A stretch of 64,000 bases of DNA from Lytechinus variegatus (GCF_018143015.1 NC_054756.1:29033440-29097439); one strand, 5' to 3'; shown: positions 36,401 to 46,300, numbered from the stretch's first letter. The notes: generated by a model from the sequence alone, not told the origin. Translations and numbers: made by a program.

Positions 36401-37721
36401 TTATCACTATGTTGTTCAGAAAATGACGTAGAGCAAAATTATATTTCACCCAACTTCCTTTCCATTTCCATCGTTTGTCTCTTTTTTATCTTTCTCTTGA
36501 AACATTCTGTGGTCCATTGCCCCTGTCGCCATTTATGCTCCAGTGTTCCTTATCTTCACACCGTCTGGTGGCCCTCACAGTTTCTAAAAATACATCCATA
36601 CTGTAACTTAACCTCCGATCAACTGTGACCATCAGGAAGGCCAAGAATGTTCAGAATTTTTAAATATGTCCGTTTTTAAAAGATCACATCACTCAGTGTC
36701 TTCCTCCCTGGGAACATTTCTGAAGGCATGGCAATGGCAGCATCCGATTAAAATTAGTGGAACACATTTACTGATAAAATAGAAGAAACTCCTTTGCTGA
36801 TTGAAGAAAATAATATGAAAAAGTGAAATGCAGATTATTCGATTAAGATACATAAATTTCAACTATAATGATGGCTAATCTTTTTGACGGTTTCGTGACA
36901 TTTTCTCCGGTGACAATTCCACCGATTGAAAATAATCACGTTAAGCCAAATATAAAACTTTACTTCCCAAACCAAAAAATAAACCCTAATTCTTATGTTT
37001 ACCTTATTCTAAACTTAAAACCCTACAACAACCCTGACTCTAACCCTGTACCCTCAGGGATATTAAGACAGGGATAATTGTCGCAGGAGCATATGTTGTG
37101 TCACCTTTTTGTTACCCCTAAACAGGTAAATGTGATTAATTGAATGCACTAAACCATGCATTTGTTCTGGTTTTTTTCTTAAGTATTGTACGGTGTTTCA
37201 CAAAACGTGGTAATGCAAGAAGCGATCATCGTCTCCGAAGCATCGTCCGCCAAGACAATACGAATGCTACGACTTCTCCAAGGCCAGGGGCGTTTTATCA
37301 AAGCCTTATTGTTAACAGTAGTGTTCAGAATGTTCAATCTGCCACTGACGTCATCCCAAGCCTGAACACCCATGCCGAGTCTCACCAACCTACCATGCCT
37401 GACTCTGCTGGAGAGCCTATGACGTCTGTCAGCCTCCAAGGCAACACAGAATCAGAAACCCAAATGCCCTCTACGAGGTCAGTTTGCCCAAAAGAATCTG
37501 ACGATGCTGATCATCGCCCGATAGCTGTGGATGGTGAAGGCTATGTACCAATGGATAGGATCAGCAGGGTGTCTGTAAATGTGCAAAATAATGCTAAGTT
37601 CTCTAACGATGGCGTGGAAAGAAGGGTCACCAATCAGGCACGACTGAACTATGAGAACAGTGATGTCTGGAGAAAACGCGATAGAAGAACATACATTAAA
37701 GACCGGATGTCGCCCGAATAG
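15321..37721 (+). CDS. WSC-domain single-pass membrane protein, gene B (multi-exon)
   Basis: Proposed exons are 15321-15426, 26242-26496, 29155-29337, 30709-30768, 35958-36024 and 37184-37721, 1209 nt in all, giving 402 aa plus stop. Exons 1-5 match gene A in length, phase and most residues. Order of parts: signal peptide, WSC domain (about 37-120), two-cysteine Thr/Pro segment (121-181), [10 protein letters not shown] segment (182-201), transmembrane helix and tail (about 225-402). The tail exon shares nothing with A beyond a few juxtamembrane residues. Introns are swollen by insertions: intron 1 (10.8 kb) holds an 8.4-kb block absent from A, including a retrotransposon; intron 2 holds a 2.1-kb foldback; intron 4 holds an antisense retrotransposon. 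The frame is intact, so the gene is probably functional. The last exon is the least certain part. Confidence 0.72.
15531..15678. mobile_element. Short G/C-homopolymer element in intron 1 of gene B
   Basis: Bounded by CTAGCGTACC and GGTACGCCACTG, with poly-G and poly-C runs inside. It is flanked by CTAGTCA on both sides, and gene A lacks it at about 2545. This is consistent with a small DNA-transposon relic. Confidence 0.55.
15988..16137. mobile_element. Foldback element at the left edge of the gene B intron 1 insertion
   Basis: The arms ATATATGGACTGC and GCAGTCCATATAT flank inverted GTTGTTTCT and AGAAACAAC segments. Homology to intron 1 of gene A ends at its left boundary. Confidence 0.5.
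18059..18183 (+). repeat. Cluster of ACGCATAATGTCGCA motifs
   Basis: CGCATAATGTCGC or close variants occur about six times in 125 bases, one of them inverted (TGCGACATTATGC) to make a short hairpin. Spacing is irregular. The function is unknown. Confidence 0.55.
18805..19521 (+). CDS. Retrotransposon ORF1 protein (coiled coil plus RNA-binding fold)
   Basis: An intact 238-aa open frame. Residues about 1-90 are charged and heptad-like ([18 protein letters not shown]), consistent with a trimerising coiled coil. From about 92 comes [14 protein letters not shown], then [33 protein letters not shown] and [11 protein letters not shown]. This matches the layout of LINE ORF1 proteins with an RRM-like and a C-terminal domain that bind element RNA. 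It is unbroken, unlike ORF2 next to it. Confidence 0.75.
   Translation: MTTRSSKLQAEELSNSIKEELNKALGSDTFMRKLVSELKTTLINEITPLITERVTDSLREYIEFEMEARDTRINALESKIQSLLDQHDESEQYSRRNCLIFNGVKEKENESTDETIVKLCADKLNVELEAREIDRSHRLGQNKENRERGIIVKFTNYHVRDKIYKNRRKLRNLQDEAIYIHESLTRKRTDLFWKVKTHYKDCTEAIWTQDGRILAISKYTKKRVTITKESDLQKLRKP
20139..23254 (+). pseudogene. Retrotransposon ORF2, broken: PHD finger, APE endonuclease, reverse transcriptase
   Basis: It starts [18 protein letters not shown], shifts frame at about 20205, then reads [15 protein letters not shown] and WQCNICIF, completing a PHD-type zinc finger. The endonuclease follows in the open frame 20326-21522 ([47 protein letters not shown]). The reverse transcriptase has [21 protein letters not shown], a frameshifted [13 protein letters not shown] and YADDTVLYF (YADD at 22442-22453). 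The C-terminal region ends at a TAG at 23252. Lesions: frameshifts near 20205, 21514, 22345, 22836 and 22945; TGA at 21972 in place of Arg in NYRPIS; TAA near 22513. It cannot make a full protein as it stands. Confidence 0.8.
24409..24938. mobile_element. Foldback element in intron 1 of gene B
   Basis: The left arm (CGATTTACCGACGG, then GCAATATTGCAATACGGC) is inverted on the right (GCCGTATTGCAATATT, then CGTCGGTAAATCG). A half-copy lies at about 3010-3190 in gene A. An inner hairpin, 24535-24610, repeats AAGGACATTGCGCCACCCC-type sequence. Confidence 0.55.
25262..25470. mobile_element. Hairpin element, gene B intron 1
   Basis: Arms GGTGAAAGAAAGA and TCTTTCTTTCACC face each other around GTCGGCTAACGCCTCG, with outer inverted AATAGCGAATA and GCGATGGTGCGAGAT segments. 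The hairpin loop is at about 25365-25380. Confidence 0.55.
26242..26496 (+). CDS. Gene B exon 2: WSC domain
   Basis: 255 nt, phase 1 at both ends, acceptor CATATAAG, donor CTCAG|GTAATT. It begins [17 protein letters not shown] and is very close to gene A. All nine cysteines are kept, including the extra NPCQICG cysteine. No stop or frameshift. Confidence 0.85.
26861..28999. mobile_element. 2.1-kb foldback element with tandem-repeat arms (gene B intron 2)
   Basis: Starts CCCGGGGAGGGGGTGTTGCA and ends with the near-perfect inverse (TGTAACACCC, poly-C, TGGG). It is flanked by CTGGAATA at 26853-26860 and 29000-29007; gene A has the uninterrupted site at about 5131. Each arm is an array of CCCACAAATGTAATAA units (about eight on the left, ten on the right, inverted). 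Inside, AAAGTCTTTTTCCAGACCCG units recur, pointing one way up to about 28390 and the other way after 28430. An 8-bp duplication suits the hAT or P superfamilies. No transposase is encoded. Confidence 0.82.
29155..29337 (+). CDS. Gene B exon 3: cysteine segment and Thr/Pro stalk
   Basis: 183 nt, acceptor ATATTTCCAG, donor GTCG|GTAAGA. It encodes [17 protein letters not shown] and YAEC, then a Thr-rich stalk ([14 protein letters not shown]). Compared with A it has one additional cysteine (SCC against SCS). Confidence 0.78.
30358..30402 (+). CDS. Possible optional exon of gene B (15 codons)
   Basis: Acceptor GTACTCCAG followed by 45 nt encoding [14 protein letters not shown] and donor CTAG|GTCTAC. 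Phase 1 is preserved, as in the gene A counterpart at 6474. If unspliced it meets TAA within a few codons. Confidence 0.28.
   Translation, partial: KVLIRSTAQPRFAI
30709..30768 (+). CDS. Gene B exon 4: [10 protein letters not shown] segment
   Basis: 60 nt, phase 1 kept, acceptor ATTTTCAG, donor CTCAC|GTAATA. It reads [18 protein letters not shown], two codons shorter than A before the conserved core. Confidence 0.7.
32130..35257 (-). mobile_element. Degenerate antisense CR1-like retrotransposon with a 2A-like motif
   Basis: It lies in intron 4 of gene B in reverse orientation, so its 5' side is at the high coordinates. It contains a 2A-like leader, PHD finger, endonuclease, reverse transcriptase and an end of the [12 protein letters not shown] type near 32330. 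The equivalent intron of gene A is 1.76 kb and lacks it. No intact ORF is left and no ORF1 is visible. The 3' end near 32130 is approximate. Confidence 0.75.
32155..35254 (-). pseudogene. Retrotransposon ORF2 remnant with 2A-like motif and lost catalytic Asp
   Basis: From the 5' side: [15 protein letters not shown] (35210-35254), then YPRG, a stop and CEKPV, then [16 protein letters not shown] and VWHCYKCDN, a PHD finger. The endonuclease begins [16 protein letters not shown] at about 34770 and ends [12 protein letters not shown] at about 34110; its middle is frame-broken around [10 protein letters not shown] linker with [10 protein letters not shown] lies near 33820. The reverse transcriptase is scattered over frames, with [19 protein letters not shown] and [12 protein letters not shown]. 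Where FADD is expected the frame reads FADC (near 32757-32768), one Asp codon missing. The C-terminal end reads [14 protein letters not shown]. Clearly inactive. Confidence 0.72.
35958..36024 (+). CDS. Gene B exon 5: transmembrane helix
   Basis: 67 nt, phase 1 in and 2 out, acceptor TTCGTTGCAG, donor TTAT|GTAAGT. It encodes LWLRIVIE, then [14 protein letters not shown]. Glu replaces the Asp seen in A. Confidence 0.75.
36224..36390. repeat. Dispersed repeat, copy 1 (GGGCCCGCTGG type)
   Basis: The stretch GGGTAATAATAATA, GGGCCCGCTGGGAGAACAG and TTTTCAGAACTGAAGTGGC recurs at 40078-40175 with small changes. Mobile origin is likely; the family is not identified. Confidence 0.45.
37184..37721 (+). 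CDS. Gene B exon 6: short cytoplasmic tail with YVPM and YENS motifs
   Basis: The acceptor TTTTTTTCTTAAG is followed by an open frame to TAG at 37719-37721, completing residue 224 and encoding 225-402. After [16 protein letters not shown] (basic stop-transfer) come four tyrosines at 262 (YQSL), 344 (GEGYVPMDR), 380 (LNYENS) and 394 (YIKD). YVPM matches the Y-x-x-M class bound by PI3-kinase p85 SH2 domains, and YEN matches the Grb2 class (known specificities; use here is inferred). The phase fits exon 5 exactly. Similarity to A is limited to about four residues, so this exon is inferred from phase, acceptor and open length. Confidence 0.6.
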
Positions 37722-38797
37722 CAGATGACGATGGTCATACTTACAGTCTGTCTAATAGTGTGTTTTTTTTGGGGGGGAGACTTTATAATTAAGGAATTAT
37801 GGTGTTGCTCACGATGGTGTGGTAAAACTCCCAAGCCCTGTATTATCTAGAAACATAAACAATAGAATTATGCGGCAATCGTCTGTTGATTAGATCGTGC
37901 ACTCCAATCAAATATTGATATTTTTTAATATTTAGATTATAAGATAAAAGGAGCAGAGTGATTGGTTGAACGTCACTATTCTAGCTAAATTTTTCCTTTG
38001 AAGTAATAATGATAATAATACACAGCATTTATTATGCGCTATCTATCTAGTAAATTATTCTGAGGCGCAGAGGGATGGAGGGGGAAAATACATTAACATG
38101 TTTAACAAAAGTAAGTAAGTGATAATAATTATATGGTTCAAGAGTGTTTTGCACGTCCCACTCAAGACTTTTATACCATTTGTTACATGACATATATATG
38201 TGGTAGAAAAACACGAGTTGCATAACATAATTACGATTCTCTTTGTTACATAATTCCGCATAAGTATTCTTTTTTTTCTTTGCTTAGCACATCGCCTACA
38301 ATGTCAAAAGTTTTTTTTCAATGTAATGTAATATATTGTTCGATAAATATACCAAAAAATAATGTTGATTCCACAATATCTAATGTTTCATTCAGTGAAA
38401 ATTGACCTGATATTAAAACACGCTTTCGTCTTTTTTAAACACCATATATATTAGGTTTTTGTAGCATTGATTGTTAGATGGAAGGATAGATAGATAAATA
38501 AATAGATGGTTTATCGATAAAAAATCAAAACATCATACATTAAGGCCGGATTAGGATGCATTTGCAGGTTACAATGACTAAAATCTCGTTCAAACAATAA
38601 CACAGATAATTACAAAATAAATAATACGTATAAATAATAGTATGATATGATAAGAGTAGAGTATAGTTTTCATAGTACACGTATAAATAATAGCATGGCA
38701 TTGAAATTACTTGTATTGTGGAATTTTGGAATGGATTTTTAAGTGGAAAGTAAATTGTGCGTCTGGGAAATGAAAGCACTTTACCTCTTCACCACAA

Positions 38798-38803
38798 AAT
38801 AAA
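38798..38803 (+). terminator. Candidate polyadenylation signal of gene B
   Basis: AATAAA followed about 20 bases later by a GT-rich stretch (TGTTGTGTGGTT). It lies 1.08 kb after the stop; earlier variants are possible. Confidence 0.3.
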
Positions 38804-39244
38804 CTTTTATTGAACATTTATGTTGTGTGGTTTACTTCTTATTATCTTCATGGTTATATTGAATAACATCAATGATAATTAACATATACAGATTTTAACA
38901 AAATATGGTACATCTTGTAAACAAATTATTATTTATAACTTCAATGAAAAATGGGGGAATCTGTGGAAATGGGAGATTCACTCAATGCATATGCAGCTTC
39001 GAGCGCTTACGTAAACTTGTGCGCGTTTATCTCTCTCCCATGCACTGAAGGAGACTGTTGCTTAGCCGGAATAGTTTTCTATTACCCCACAAACTACAAG
39101 AGTGTAGAATTATATATGAAGAAGCATGTATATTAAATGGAACGTTCCTGTTTATGTTATTTCACATGACATTCTGAAAAATCCGCTGATTTTGGGAGCT
39201 GGCACAAACATGTGGAGAATTGCAAGAATAAAGATACGATCCTT

Positions 39245-39955
39245 CCATTATGTGAACTCAGTTCAGTTCGTATTTATTTAATCTCTAAAAACAATGAGTA
39301 CATATTTGCATCAAATATACACATCAAGTATACAGATTAATAATAAAGCTAATAAATCATACAGAAATAACTTAAGATAGATACAATAATATAATTTGAC
39401 CTGTATGGTCATAGACGAAATGAAAGAGGAAGACTTAAAATAAAGCCAGTAATGGCCTTGTGAGATAAAGTCTCCGTAACTATCAAATGATTATGTGGAG
39501 GCTACTTTGCATATTATAATAAAAACAAATATATATGCATGAAAAACAAAAAAACATAGGTGACATAAGAGGTGAAGGATATATGTACATGTTTGACAAC
39601 ATCGGTATTGTGGATATAAGATTGTAACAAAACTGCTAAATTAGGCATATTTTGAAGTGAAGTATTGTTTTAATCTTCTTTTAAAGAGGGAGAGAGATTT
39701 GCATGAGCGAACAAAATTAGGTACAGAGTTCCAGATTAAGGGAAAATTAAAACTTATAGCTTTTTGTACAAAGGTTTTTCTTACTTTCCATAAATGAAAT
39801 AAACTACTCATACGTATATTGTGGTAGTGTACAGTATTATTAATACAAAACATTTTACTAATCTTGTTTGGAAACTTTTTTGTAAAGTAGAAAAACCCTA
39901 ATATAGCTACTTGATATTGATAAAGATGAAAAATATTCAAAGTATTCATTGGATA
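39245..39955 (-). mobile_element. 5'-truncated non-LTR retrotransposon, 3' end
   Basis: On the minus strand, 39949-39641 encodes the C-terminal end of a LINE reverse transcriptase (VRKTFVQKAISFNFPLIWNS, SLSLFKRRLKQYFTSKY). The 3' UTR follows and ends AAATACGAACTGAACTGAG, a short tandem tail. The surrounding 38810-39240 shows nothing I recognise. Confidence 0.65.
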
Positions 39956-41760
39956 TCTCGTTTGGACAACTATTACGCTGCATAGGTATGTAAATATGTT
40001 TGAATACCAGTTATTTCATATCACAAAACATTTCTTTTTTATTACTTAGTTACCTGAAAGAATCGACCTTATTAAGCTGCTAGAGTCGGGGTAATAATAT
40101 TATTATCATGTTAAGCAGGCCCGCTGGTAGAAAAGTTTTCAGAACTGAAGTGCCATCCCTGAGTAAAATAAGACGTTAGTTTTATTATATATAGAGAGCC
40201 GACGTCTTACCAAGATTCATTTATTTAGCTTACTCAATGGGATAGTTTACCCCTACCCAGTAGTAATAGAGTATTCCACATGATGAGAAAGGGACAGATC
40301 GGCGCCGTCGTCTGCAACACTCCTTAATGTCAATCACTGTCACAGGCCCAGTGCAAAAGCAAAGGACAAAAATACTCTAGAGAACAGATAATTGCCTATG
40401 TACTGTTTACACAACAAATCACGAAAAAGAAAATTGATTGGAATTACAAATCAAATGAAATATCTTTAATTATAATTAAATTCAGCACGTTCACAACTGT
40501 GAGTAATATGGCATAGCATCAAAGAATAAATTCATAATGAAAGTTAATTCGAATAACATAAAGTCCTTAGCTGTTATCATTTCGTTGGGCCCATCGAAGA
40601 AAACTGACGAGTGTATCGCGATCAGTGGAGAATCCGAACGTCGATGACTCATCACAATGACGTCACACTGGAGGGCGATTCCCGAGACTTCTTTCCCGTC
40701 CGGAGTTCCCGTACGTACCCTCAGTACTCACTGTTGATACGGCTCTACCTTTAGAATCTCGGTACTAAAATCCCTACGATAAATAGTAAACATGAAACCA
40801 CACTTCTAATACATTGATCTAATCACGCAATTGATTCATTAATTAACTCATAATTAGTTGTCAATAAGTGTCCACGTTTGATTGATGGAAATTCATTTCA
40901 AAATATCCATAAAGTAATCTTCCAAAACACGTTCAATCTTACAAATACATTACAAATTAGTTATGCCAATCCCTTATATAATAAACTTCATAATTGTCAA
41001 ACATGCAACCGTGTACAGGTATAGTATGTAAACAAACCCATTAAACGAACGTAATGTCGAAAATCTGTTAAATTGTTTTCATTTGCAAGATTCAACATTA
41101 AATAAGTTCCATATAATCTGCAATTAAGTTAACACCATATTTCGTGCAAATTTCCGTCTTAGTTTAAAGATTATCAAAATATCCTTGTATGAAGTAATTT
41201 TGACTTACCACGTATGTGGGTTAAGAAATACATCATAGAAATCATCTAAAAACTCCTTCCTGACATAGCAGCATAAAATACGATTAGCTCGTCAATAAAA
41301 CAAATCCATATTATGTGTCTACTAAAATTATAGCAAAATGAATAAAAACGATGAAGTTGATATTGCCCCTAAGGCAAAAACAAATCGAGATAAATCATGT
41401 CAGCTCCATCCAAACCAATAAGACGTAAAGACCAAAATTAATAGGCCTACAGTACACGACGCCTTCAGATCGGGTTTTAGGGCGTAGTTCATTTGCCTAA
41501 CAAAAGTTTTACGAGTAATTTGCATATACGTATGCGCTTCGTCTAGACGTGATGTCCAGTCTTTAAGAAAAGCTCTAAATTAGTAAGATTCATACACACC
41601 TTGACAATCACCCTGTACAAAGTTTTCAATATGCTGAAAATGGCTATCCAACCGTTTCATTTTGTTATGTAATTTGTTGAAAAAAAATAATTAAATTAAA
41701 ACCAACACTAAAATTGGGCTTCCGTATATAGTAATCCTTGATTACGTACAAGGATTATTC
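39956..41760. other. Gene-poor stretch
   Basis: No supported gene. It contains a dispersed repeat at 40078-40175 (copy of 36224) and a more GC-rich patch, 40560-40760, in which an AP-1-like TGACTCA (40645-40651) and a perfect CRE TGACGTCA (40658-40665) lie seven bases apart. The rest is AT-rich single-copy-looking sequence. Confidence 0.5.
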
Positions 41761-41763
41761 ACT

Positions 41764-41766
41764 GAT

Positions 41767-41822
<56 letters not shown>

Positions 41823-41845
41823 CATGTATAAATATATATATATTA
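41764..41845. repeat. (TA)n microsatellite
   Basis: About 80 bases of nearly pure alternating TA with a few CA interruptions; a shorter tract follows at about 42140-42160. Confidence 0.85.
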
Positions 41846-41963
41846 TATGGCGGCTTGTCATTGTTCAAAACCCACCTTCACCCGACAAAGGAAATTATAA
41901 TTGGTATGGTGTCGGAAATCTGTCTATCTGACGGTCAATCGGGCTCGCCCTAGCCACTAACCC

Positions 41964-42034
41964 GTCTCTGTGGTCTAGTGGTTAAGGCACCGGCGTTCAA
42001 AGCTGGGGGCCCGGGTTCGATTCACGGCAGAGAC
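41964..42034 (+). tRNA. tRNA-like sequence, UCA anticodon (tRNA pseudogene or SINE head)
   Basis: 71 nt fold into a full cloverleaf: acceptor GTCTCTG with CAGAGAC; D stem GTCT with AGGC; anticodon stem CCGGC with GCTGG around the loop GTTCAAA; T stem CCGGG with CACGG (one mismatch) around TTCGATT. Box A (TGGTCTAGTGG) fits its consensus and box B (GGTTCGATTCA) fits at 10 of 11. A T6 run at 42036-42041 could end pol III transcription. The anticodon UCA would read UGA, and the loop starts with an unusual G, so a tRNA-derived SINE head or pseudogene is more likely than a working tRNA. There is no encoded CCA and no long arm of a selenocysteine tRNA. Confidence 0.55.
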
Positions 42035-42944
42035 ATTTTTTCGGCATCACCAATTTTTCCAAAGGGTAGATAGCTCTGGGGAACCTTGATTTAAGCTACG
42101 CCTACCATTGTTCTCTTCATCCATTTCTTTCGCACACAATATATATGTATATATATATAATTGCGAAACTAGTTATCAATTTAATAACATTCTTTGCTCG
42201 CACTCTGCCCTCTCCTCCTACAAATAGAAAATAAGAGTGAAAATAGAGCGTTCAATGAAATCGTTAGCATGAAAAGCAATGATTGAACATTAAATATTGT
42301 TATTAACATTCACGTTATCATCAAATGGTAAGCTTCGTTTATTAAAACAAAGCGTGGTGTGTAACTTAGCATTATATTTCGTGCAATTTGAATTCTAAAA
42401 AATATGTATTTCTAAGTCAATAATTTGTGGGTTTTCATTAGGTTCTTCCACATCTTCATTAAAAAGAACAAACGTTCTGATTTTCGCCGAATTTCCTTTC
42501 TAATATATGGCAAAAGTAAAATATTGTTTTGTGTTTTTTAGTTTCAAAACCATTTTTGTGTGGATTGCTTTCTTGCTTCACTAGCATCTGAAATAAAGCA
42601 TTACATTAAATACTATTTCACCCAAGGTGAGATTCAATCCAATTGGAAAAGAAAATTTTAGAAGATCAATTTAAGACAAGGTGTGTACAGTCCCGGAGGG
42701 ACCGGGATAAAAGTGGATAGAGGTAGAAATGTAATGAAGAGACGAGAAAGTGGATGTAAGGAAGTTGGATATTTTTGGAGTGAGTGTAGTCATGCAGGAG
42801 TTTACAAAGTCGATTTTCAAATTTAAATAGCATTATAAATCACCGAACACAAACACGATCAGCGCTGCACTGTTCGGTGTCGAAAATAGAAAGCTGTATT
42901 ATGTTGATCGTCTTTAAAATTTCCCGCTTTCGTTAGCTAAGCTT

Positions 42945-43335
42945 TAGTGACTATTGTGTGTCCTACGCTCCAAGAGTGTTGGCCACTCGGGTTAGCCGAG
43001 CATCGATGTGAAGCTACGTGTGCGTTTGAAGTCACCAATTGCAAACATGGCCAAACGGCGCTAGACCACGTCCAGACGATTGATATTCTCTTGGGGGTAA
43101 GGGCCCCACAAAACACATGCATACTCTAGAATGGAGGGGGGGTACTAAAGCCACATATGATTAGGTCTTAGACTTCTTTGGACAAGGGCTGATGTTCCGC
43201 AGAAGAAATGCACTGACAGAGCTGGCTTTATTGGTAATGGCTTTAACGTGATGAGTCCAGTTCAGGTTGCTCTTGATATGGACAGCTACATGTAGATACT
43301 AAGCTGTGTCAGCTGACTCGAGAGATTGTCCATGG
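42945..43335 (-). mobile_element. Reverse-transcriptase C-terminal fragment of a CR1-like element
   Basis: On the minus strand from 43335: ESADTA, stop, YLHVAVHIKSNLNWTHHV, then KAITNKASSVSAFLLRN, then SILEYACVLWGPYPQENINR, a stop, RRLAMFAIGDFKRTRSFTSM and PEWPTLLERR. This is the region after the YADD motif in CR1-like elements and resembles the element at 32130. It is broken by stops and cut on the right by a G/C-homopolymer sequence. Confidence 0.65.
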
Positions 43336-43339
43336 ATGC

Positions 43340-46300
43340 TCCATTTTCTAAGTGGCGTAACTGGCGGGGGCTAGCTGTCCCCCCCCCCTGGCGGATTTCA
43401 CCGGAAAAATAAAAGAAAGAGGGGAAAAGAAAAAAAATAGGGACAAAGAAAGGGGGAGGAAAGGGAAAAAGGAAAGGAGGACAAGGAAAGGGAAAAATGC
43501 AAAGAAATTGAAGAAAAAACTTATTTGTTAAATGGAAAAGGAAGAACAGCGGAAAAATGTACGGAAGTAGATCATTTGAGAAAGAACAAATCACTGCGAA
43601 ATACATGTAGGCCTATGAAATGTAATAGCACGGTAAAAAAAGATAAAAATATGGCAAACAATAGCTGGAAACAAAGGAAGAATGTAACTAGTCAAAAGCT
43701 AGATTGGAAAACCAAAAAAGGGACAAGAAAAAAATAACACCACGACTGGGCAGCCGATGATTGAAATTAAAGAGTGGGAAGAAAAATCAAGTGCATACTC
43801 CATTATGCTAACTTTTTGCAAATAAGCTGACGGGGCTTTTTCCCCAGACCCCAAACAGTAAGGTCTCTTCATTTATAACCTTCAGATTGCTCTATAACGC
43901 CCTCCGTTCAATTACCTTCAATAACTGGCATACAGGCGGGGGGGGGGTCTTGGTTCCACACCCAATAGGAAGTAAAATAAATTATAGGATACAAGTATAA
44001 TTAAATGAATTTTAACAATGAAATGTGTTATTCAATATAATGGAAATATCCCTCACATAATTAGAATTTAATTTCAATAGGATTTTTTTTTCCAGCTCGT
44101 TTGCACGCTGGCGACAATTTTTTCCCACATTGCTATATTTTGCACCCTCAAATTATTTTGTTCATTACGCAACTGGGTTGAATAAATGTGTTGTGTAAAA
44201 GCTATGTTCTGTATTTTCCCGTGATATTTGATTAAAAGTAGCGGCATTCTGTGAGGTTGAAATGGCATGATATAAAGAAGTTCTGGGGGCTCCTCCCCGG
44301 ACCCCAACCGCACAGCACTGCGTATGGAAGGGTTAGGCCATGGCCCAAAAAAGTTTGACAAACATGAACAAAAAAGGACAAAAGAAAAGTAAAGGAAAAT
44401 GTAGGAGATGATTTTATTTAATGAATATAATGTAAGAAAATAGTTCAAATTTAGATTCTCATGAAAAGGTGATTTTTTTCTCCCTCGCTTCGCTCGCTCG
44501 GAACTTATATAAAGCAGAGTACGCGAACCCAACGAGAGTAGAAAAAGAAGAAAGGACAAAGGGATGCACAAATGGCGTCGCCATCTTCCCGTCCTATTTT
44601 CAGAATACATTATATAGCGTCAACAATGAGTCAGTGGCGTTATGAGACATACGTTTTTACGGGCCAATAAAAAAGATTGAACAACAATTTTACCGTTTTT
44701 ATTACCAAATATTTCGAGAGATTTCGACATAATATTCCGGAAAAATATATATGAAAATTTATCTCCTTCACTTTACATGGTTGAAAATTCAGTCATTTAT
44801 ATAGATATTTATTTTCTTTTCATCTATATATTTTTTTATTTGTTGGTTATTTTTCATTAATTTTTCAATAGAGGGGGTGCATGGGGCATAACCCAAACCC
44901 TCATTCGTACGCTAATGGGTGTCATCTATGCTTAAAGCCAAGGTAAATATAACTTTACCGACCACTTCCTTATATTAGTGTTGTCCTAAGTTGTTTTGTT
45001 TTTGTTTTTCGTATTATGTCATGGTATAGTAATTTCAACGTGTAAGAACCAGTGGCATGCAGCAATCTGATTTATCTTCTTTATGAATCATTATGAAAGC
45101 AAAACCAGATTATTACCCGTTTAAGGTTTGAAAATTTATGATACAATAAATTATACTCTATACAAAATAAGTGCATATGTGCCATACTCGCTGATGTTTA
45201 ATAAAATGTGGGGAATTAACAGGGATTAATACACAATGTTAGTGCATATAACATTTGAACAATTGTAATGATCACATTTCAAATCATCAAACCAAAACTG
45301 AAAGTTGAACTTTACTAATGGCCTCTTTTATATTCCATTACAACAGATGTTTGTTTTGAAAAGTGAACAGGTTTGATAAATTTCTGAATACATCCATCAA
45401 AAGGAATATGAATTCGAAGGTAATAATCTTAAATGACTATCCTCAAGTAATTCATAAAAATATTCATCATTATCAAACATTTTTACATTGAAGTTTTCCT
45501 TTAATCTTGAGAACCGACCTTGTCGAATATTGGAATGCAATGTATCTATGTTTATTCTTTTCCTTTTTATCTGTTGATGTTGAAGCCTTTGAAATTATAA
45601 AAAAAAATAAATCGAATTTCATACGAAACAAGTCGAAAGTAGAGACAATGCTTGATAGTAATTAATCTCACCTACTTTGAACAGCTCCTACTCAAGACCA
45701 AACTACCCATATGGTTACTTGACACCTTCCCAGTGTGTAATGGTTCGATGTGTTGTCTTATTAAGCCAATATTCAGGTTTGAGCCAATAAATTCAACAGA
45801 AGAAACTTACAAATCAATGAAATAAATTACACTTTTAAACGGTCTGACTTCACTTTTTAATCAATCACTCGTGGAACATTATATACGACGTTAAACATCT
45901 AATAAATCCAATACCAAACATCATATATTGAAATCGGTTGCACAACGAATATAATATCTTTTTTTATAGATTTATTGATTTATTGCATTGACGCCCGATG
46001 GCGACAATGCATTGTTCTTGTTCCATATTCCTATTCCGTAATCTTCTTCTTCTTCTTCCACCAAAATCCCATTTGTTTAACACATGGTTTTGTTAGCTCT
46101 ACCCTGGCTCCGTCCTTCATCCAAATTCAACCAAATTTGGTAGACATGTTGTCCAGCATCCCTAGTTGTGCCTCTCGTCTTCCATTTTCCAAAATCACTC
46201 ATGCATGACCATCCAGGCGCCATTTTGTCAATTTCAAGTCCATTTGCATACCATTCTTCATTCTTTCATATCTCAGTTATCCTGCATGCTAAAGACTTCT

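Noticed and set aside
42937..43122. Minus-strand open frame starting MHVFCGALTPK
   Set aside because: A different minus-strand frame over the same bases gives recognisable reverse-transcriptase sequence, so this is a shadow frame.
44074..44610. Minus-strand open frame of 178 aa
   Set aside because: It overlaps C/G-run repeat sequence, shows no domain, and its codon use and low-complexity hydrophobic stretch look non-coding.
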